The notes beneath the pieces are model-generated. The model made no database searches and was not told the origin of the DNA. It saw only the letters and a list, made by a program, of their open reading frames with translations. 64,000 nucleotides of DNA from JANOMH01 sp031422295 (GTDB lineage Bacteria; Pseudomonadota; Alphaproteobacteria; Rhodobacterales; Rhodobacteraceae). A program made the translations under genes and the position numbers. The stretch covers positions 1 to 64,000 of the forward strand of contig JANOQM010000090.1 of NCBI GenBank assembly GCA_031422295.1, read 5' to 3'. Shown in pieces: positions 59,458-64,000 of the stretch. Every line of letters begins with the position of its first letter. The stretch's first letter is position 1.

Positions 59458-59922
59458 ATGCCCACAACCCTGATGATCAATGGCACATCCCATTCCGTCG
59501 ATTTGCCCGACAATGTCCCCCTGTTGTGGGTGCTGCGCGATGCGGTCGGCCTGACCGGTACCAAATTCGGCTGCGGCATTGCCGCCTGCGGCGCCTGCAC
59601 AGTGCATATCGACGGGGTGGCGGTACGGTCGTGTCAGGTCGCGTTGGCCGATGTCTGGGGCTCCGTCACAACGATCGAAGGGTTGGGTCAACCTGCCGCC
59701 CTGCATGCCCTGCAATCCGCTTGGATCGACCATCAGGTGGCCCAATGTGGCTACTGCCAATCCGGCCAGATCATGCAAGCCGCGGATTTACTGGCCAATA
59801 TTCCTGTCCCGACCGACACGGACATTGATGAGGCGATGCAGGGCAATCTGTGCCGCTGCGGCACCTATCCCCGCATCCGCGCGGCGATTCATGACACGGC
59901 CAGCCGCTTGCAAAAGGTTTAG
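59458..59922 (+). CDS. (2Fe-2S)-binding oxidoreductase subunit, isoquinoline 1-oxidoreductase alpha-like
   Basis: 154 residues. Plant-type 2Fe-2S motif GCGIAACGACTVHIDG and a second 2Fe-2S domain CGYCQSGQIM with NLCRCGTYPRIRAA. Small subunit of the xanthine-dehydrogenase superfamily two-component type (as in IorA). Starts 5 bases before the end of the second operator region and is followed by the large subunit after four bases. Confidence 0.9.
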   Translation: MPTTLMINGTSHSVDLPDNVPLLWVLRDAVGLTGTKFGCGIAACGACTVHIDGVAVRSCQVALADVWGSVTTIEGLGQPAALHALQSAWIDHQVAQCGYCQSGQIMQAADLLANIPVPTDTDIDEAMQGNLCRCGTYPRIRAAIHDTASRLQKV

Positions 59923-59926
59923 CCCC

Positions 59927-62164
59927 ATGTCGCGTATCGGAACTATTGCACGGCGCACATTCCTGATTGGCTCTGCCGCACTTGTTGGCGGGGTTGCCTT
60001 TGGGGTGTATCAAGTCAAAAAATCCATCCCGAATCCGCTGGTCGCGGGCGACGGGGAAACCACCCTGAACTCCTATATCCTGATCAACGCCGACGGGGTC
60101 ACGATTATCGCGCCCCGGGCCGAGATGGGACAAGGCATTCATTCCACTCTGGCCGCTTTGGTGGCCGAGGAATTGGATGTCGATTGGGAAACAGTCACGG
60201 TCCTGCACGGACCGCCAGCGCAAGCCTATTACAACTCTGCAATCATCGGTGCGGGATTACCGATGGCCGAATATTCCAAAACCGCGTTTCAGAACGGTCT
60301 GGGTGACCAGTTGGGGGCGGCGGCCAAGGTATTTTCATTGCAGGTTACCGGCGGGTCATCCTCTACCTGCGATGGCTATGACAAAATGCGCGCGGCGGGG
60401 GCCAGTGCCCGTGAGGCGCTGAAACTGGCGGCAAGTGCCCGGCTGGGGGTCGCCTTGGCCGATTTACGCACCGAAAACGGGACTGTCATTGCGCCTGATG
60501 GCACCGCCCTGCCCTATGCAGATCTGGCGGCGGATGCCGCGCTGATCGACCCACCACAGGTGGACCTACGCCCGAAATCCGACTGGAAACTATTGGGCAC
60601 CGCTTTGCCGCGCAAAGACATGGCCGCCAAATCCACCGGCACTGCGACTTTTGGCATCGACGTGCGCCTGCCCGGCATGAAGTTTGCCACCATCCGGATG
60701 AACCCGGCCCGAACTGGCATGGTCAGCTTTGATCCATCGGCCGCATTGTCCATGGACGGGGTCGAAAAGATCATCGACCTTGGCACCGGAATCGCGGTCG
60801 TGGCCAACAATACCTGGCTGGCGTTTCAGGCGGCGGATGCGGTTGATATCATGTGGGAAACCGCCGCTTACCCGGCCACCACCGACGCCATGATGACGGC
60901 TATCACAGCATCGCTGGAGGACGCCCCCAATTCGACCTTGCGTGATGATGGCGACGTCGACGCACCCATAGCAGGCGGTACTGAGATCACCGCCCACTAC
61001 ACCGTCCCGTTTCTGGCCCATGCGACGATGGAGCCGATGAATGCCACCGCTGTATATACCGGCACCACGCTGAAGATCTGGGCGGGCAATCAGTCACCGG
61101 TTATGGTGCGTGATAAATGCGCCGATGCGGTCGGGTTGTCCGGCGATCAGGTTACCGTGCATACCACCCTGATAGGTGGCGGCTTCGGGCGGCGGGGCGA
61201 GGTTGATTATGCGGTCTATGCCGCCCGCGTGGCGCAGCAAATGCCCGGCGTCCCGGTGCAGGTCACCTGGACGCGCGAAGAGGACATGCGCCATGATTTC
61301 TATCGCCCCGCTGCCGTCGCGCGGTTTCGCGGCGTGGTCAAAGACGGCGAACTGCTGACCCTGAGCGGCCAAATCGCTGCTCCCTCTGTCACCCGCAGCG
61401 CGATTACCCGGGTCATGGGCTTTGCCCCGCCCGGCGCGGATAAGGCCCATGTCGAGGGGGCGTTTGACCAGCCTTACGGCATTTCGAACTACCGGATCAC
61501 CGGGCACCTGACTGATATGGCTGTGCCTTTGGGGTTTTGGCGATCGGTCGGGGCATCGATTAACGGTTTTATGATGGAGAGTTTCATTGACGAGCTGGCC
61601 CATGCCGCCGGGGCCGATCCGCTGCAATTCAGGCTTGACCTCGCCATCCGGGAACATGCACCCAGCGCCGGTGTGATCGCGGCGGTGCGCGACATGTCTG
61701 GCTGGACCGGGCAGACGCCTGCCAACATCGGGCGCGGTGTGGCGTTTACCTATTCATTCGGAACGCCCGTTGCGCAAGTCGTCGAGGTTGTTGACGAAAA
61801 CGGGACAATCCGGGTGAACAAAGTCTGGATCGCCTGCGATGTCGGTACCGCCCTGAACCCCGATACAATCAACGCCCAGATGGTCGGCGGCGCGATGTAC
61901 GGCCTGTCGGCGGCGGTGATGGGCGAGATTACCTTTTCGGGTGGCGCGGTCGATCAATACAATTTCACCGATTACGACGCGCTGCGGATGCACAATTCCC
62001 CGGAGTTCGAGGTGCAGATCTTGCAAACCGGTCCGCATCTGACCGGCGTAGGCGAACCCGGCACCCCGCCGTCGATGCCAGCGCTGGCCAATGCGTTGTT
62101 CGATCTGACCGGCAGGCGACCCACCCGGCTGCCATTGATTCGCGACTTCGACCTGCTGTTATAG
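59927..62164 (+). CDS. Molybdopterin oxidoreductase large subunit, isoquinoline 1-oxidoreductase beta-like
   Basis: 745 residues from the ATG at 59927 with Tat-type signal sequence MSRIGTIARRTFLIGSAALV (RRTFL), so the complex is likely exported folded. Aldehyde-oxidase-type domains (ILINADGVTIIAPRAEMGQG, GGGFGRRGEVDYAVYA, and GVGEPGTPPSMPALANALF near the end, matching the family catalytic Glu region). Needs molybdopterin. Substrate (isoquinoline, aldehyde or other heterocycle) cannot be read. Confidence 0.88.
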   Translation: MSRIGTIARRTFLIGSAALVGGVAFGVYQVKKSIPNPLVAGDGETTLNSYILINADGVTIIAPRAEMGQGIHSTLAALVAEELDVDWETVTVLHGPPAQAYYNSAIIGAGLPMAEYSKTAFQNGLGDQLGAAAKVFSLQVTGGSSSTCDGYDKMRAAGASAREALKLAASARLGVALADLRTENGTVIAPDGTALPYADLAADAALIDPPQVDLRPKSDWKLLGTALPRKDMAAKSTGTATFGIDVRLPGMKFATIRMNPARTGMVSFDPSAALSMDGVEKIIDLGTGIAVVANNTWLAFQAADAVDIMWETAAYPATTDAMMTAITASLEDAPNSTLRDDGDVDAPIAGGTEITAHYTVPFLAHATMEPMNATAVYTGTTLKIWAGNQSPVMVRDKCADAVGLSGDQVTVHTTLIGGGFGRRGEVDYAVYAARVAQQMPGVPVQVTWTREEDMRHDFYRPAAVARFRGVVKDGELLTLSGQIAAPSVTRSAITRVMGFAPPGADKAHVEGAFDQPYGISNYRITGHLTDMAVPLGFWRSVGASINGFMMESFIDELAHAAGADPLQFRLDLAIREHAPSAGVIAAVRDMSGWTGQTPANIGRGVAFTYSFGTPVAQVVEVVDENGTIRVNKVWIACDVGTALNPDTINAQMVGGAMYGLSAAVMGEITFSGGAVDQYNFTDYDALRMHNSPEFEVQILQTGPHLTGVGEPGTPPSMPALANALFDLTGRRPTRLPLIRDFDLLL

Positions 62165-62427
62165 GCTGCAATCAGCGGGTGAAACCTGTGCACGTCATAG
62201 GTGAAAACCGGGCATCGCGGGGGCATTGGTCCCAGCTTTGACACAATCAGCGCTATTGCCGACGATTTGTGCTGTTAAGCATCTTAATCTGCCACAGTCA
62301 CGGCCAACTCTTGCCGCGACCCTTTGTTACCTGCCCAAGGACGATACGTTTCTCCGGCCTTTTTGGTCAGGGGCAAACGGGCGCTGAGGTTAGGTCGCAG
62401 CGCCCTTTGGATAGGGTAAGTTTGGGC

Positions 62428-64000
62428 ATGCAGGGCTTTCTGGTCGCGCTGGGGAACGGGCAACTCAATGGTGGGGACATCATTGCAAGGATCCTGTACA
62501 CCTTTAACGCGACGGCCACGACCGGGGCGGGCACCTGGACTTGGTCGGGCACGACCACGGGCGGGGCCACTGTCACCAATCAGGTCGCCAATGGCACCTA
62601 TGTTCTGGGCACCGATGGCAGCATCTATTTCGTGCCGACCACACCGGTAGGGACTGTCACCGCGGCCACAGCGACAACCACCCCGGCAATTGACGATGCA
62701 GTCTATGGAACCGCCGCCAATGACCCGGCCATTCTGGGCGACGGCAATTCCGATGTGCATTACGGCGGGGCCACGTCAGGGGCGACGGGCACTGGCAGCG
62801 ACACGATCAGCGCCGGGGCGGGCAATGACACCGTTTTCGGCGGCGACGGCGACGACCGGATCACCGGCGGGGGCGACGCTGACAGCATCAGTGGCGGCGA
62901 CGGCAATGACACGATTTACGGCGATGATGCCACGCCCGTCACCGGCGGGGCCGAGGACCTGAATTGGTCGGCGCAAACGGGAAGTGTCGTTGGCGGCTTT
63001 ACTCAAGATACCGGCGGGATGCGCGTCACATTTGCCTATAATGACGACGGTGCCGGGACTAACGCCAGTATTGACACTGTCACAATATACCGCGCCACCG
63101 GCGAGACGTTTTCAACCACTTCCAGCATGCAACTGGAAGGCAACGGTAGCGGCGACACGTCAACCATCAGCATGCGCTTTGATGCCGAGGCGGGTTCTGG
63201 TCTGGCAGATCAGGTGTCGAACGTCACCTTCCGGATCAATGATCTGGATCGCATCAGCGGCGGCCACCGCGACAGCCTGATTATTCGCGCCTATGACATG
63301 AATGGCAATATGGTCCTGATCGACCTGACCGCTGCAGGCAATGAAACTGTGGTTGACGGCACGACCACCTCTGCGGCCACAATTCTGGCCGGCAATGGCG
63401 GCGATGACCCGGCCGACGCGCGCGGGTCAGTGCTGGTCAGCATTCCGGGGCCGATCAGCTATTTCGAGATTGACTACAACAACGCTGGGACAAGCACCCA
63501 AGCAATCTGGTTTTCGGATGTTCAGTTTACCACTTTGCCCGCCGCAGATGGCAATGACACGGTTGATGCGGGGGCGGGCAATGACCTTGTGTATGGCGGG
63601 GGCGGCAATGACACGCTGGCCACCGGCACCGGCAATGACACCCTGTTTGGCGGCACTGGCAACGATGCACTGATCGGCGGGGCGGGCAATTCCACCCTGT
63701 TCGGCGGCGACGGCAACGACACCCTGACCGGCGGCACTGGCAACGAGATCCTGTTCGGCGACGCGGGCAATGACCTGTTCAACGGCGGCGACGGCAATGA
63801 CACCCTGATGGGCGGGGCCGGGGCCGACAGCATGGTCGGCGGCGCTGGGTCCGACATGGCGGATTATTCCGCCTCGGGCGCAGGCGTTACCGTCAATCTG
63901 GCCACCGGCGCGGGGTCCGGCGGCGATGCGGCGGGCGATACCTATGCAGGCGTGGAAAATGTCACCGGGTCGGCCTTTGCCGACACCCTGACCGCCAGTC
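62428..64000 (+). CDS. RTX (hemolysin-type calcium-binding) protein, N-terminal part
   Basis: 524 codons are visible and the frame runs off the window. The start ATG at 62428 is the best ATG, but no clear ribosome site precedes it, so the true start is uncertain. N-terminal beta-rich segment (LYTFNATATTGAGTWTWSGT, GGATVTNQVANGTYVLGTDG), a first RTX block (GGDGDDRITGGGDADSISGG), an intervening domain of about 200 residues (residues about 172-372), then a second, longer RTX block ending in YSASGAGVTVNLATGAGSGG. Likely secreted by a type I system. Function unknown. Confidence 0.85.
   Translation, partial: MQGFLVALGNGQLNGGDIIARILYTFNATATTGAGTWTWSGTTTGGATVTNQVANGTYVLGTDGSIYFVPTTPVGTVTAATATTTPAIDDAVYGTAANDPAILGDGNSDVHYGGATSGATGTGSDTISAGAGNDTVFGGDGDDRITGGGDADSISGGDGNDTIYGDDATPVTGGAEDLNWSAQTGSVVGGFTQDTGGMRVTFAYNDDGAGTNASIDTVTIYRATGETFSTTSSMQLEGNGSGDTSTISMRFDAEAGSGLADQVSNVTFRINDLDRISGGHRDSLIIRAYDMNGNMVLIDLTAAGNETVVDGTTTSAATILAGNGGDDPADARGSVLVSIPGPISYFEIDYNNAGTSTQAIWFSDVQFTTLPAADGNDTVDAGAGNDLVYGGGGNDTLATGTGNDTLFGGTGNDALIGGAGNSTLFGGDGNDTLTGGTGNEILFGDAGNDLFNGGDGNDTLMGGAGADSMVGGAGSDMADYSASGAGVTVNLATGAGSGGDAAGDTYAGVENVTGSAFADTLTAS

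Noticed and set aside
62800..64000. Short tandem repeats resembling a CRISPR or minisatellite
   Set aside because: They are nine-residue RTX repeats in a continuous reading frame with variable bases, not direct repeats with spacers.
1..64000. tRNA or rRNA genes
   Set aside because: No cloverleaf-like stretch with conserved T-loop and acceptor pairing was noticed in the intergenic gaps; a dedicated scan was not possible.

Overview
This 64 kb window looks like a chromosomal segment of a high-GC alphaproteobacterium of the Rhodobacterales (Rhodobacter/Roseobacter group). The grounds are a 14-gene complex I cluster interleaved with small accessory genes, as known in Rhodobacter capsulatus; a long NuoE with a C-terminal extension; Rhodobacterales-type small families (the types I recall as DUF5333, DUF5337 and DUF6502); RNase J; and an RTX protein. 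I identified families by reading motifs, without any database search.

Layout. 1-1613 is the immunity end of a Mu-like prophage: a MuA-type transposase (cut by the window edge), a Ner-like protein, an operator dyad, a divergent CI-like repressor, and two end repeats. It abuts a dispersed palindrome just past the RNase J gene. 1643-28238, on the minus strand, is nuoA to nuoN followed by birA, coaX and rnj. At least fifteen small genes lie between the nuo genes, most of them for exported proteins or lipoproteins, and many joined by ATGA or TGATG overlaps. Between nuoJ and nuoK lie four related secreted proteins sharing an HC-x-[ST]-G-like motif and a C-x-C near the C-terminus. They are separated by duplicated scraps of the nuoJ 3' end and the nuoK 5' end. 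This is the most unusual feature of the window. Between nuoG and nuoF the cluster is interrupted by a divergent module (DUF6502-like regulator candidate and a plus-strand lipoprotein) with two matching ATGTG-N7-CACAT dyads.

28427-40825 holds housekeeping and envelope genes: a DUF1345 membrane protein, a DegT-type aminotransferase, a Tet-type MFS exporter, the glmU-glmS amino-sugar operon with an AlkD-like repair protein, a phosphoglycolate phosphatase-like HAD protein, moaA and waaA, and an M20 amidohydrolase. 41090-46889 is a complete peptide/opine-type ABC importer operon (two ATPases, binding protein, two permeases).

46884-64000 holds a DUF3422 protein, an unrecognised barrel-like protein, an ornithine-decarboxylase-like enzyme with a start-site hairpin, pntAB transhydrogenase, a kynurenine cluster (SDR, DUF1304, kynU, GNAT, kynA), a TetR-regulated isoquinoline-oxidoreductase-like molybdoenzyme pair, and the N-terminal part of an RTX calcium-binding protein that runs off the end. 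A palindromic repeat family (core GGTGGGTT-N2-AACCCACC) recurs at five loci. No tRNA, rRNA or CRISPR was seen.
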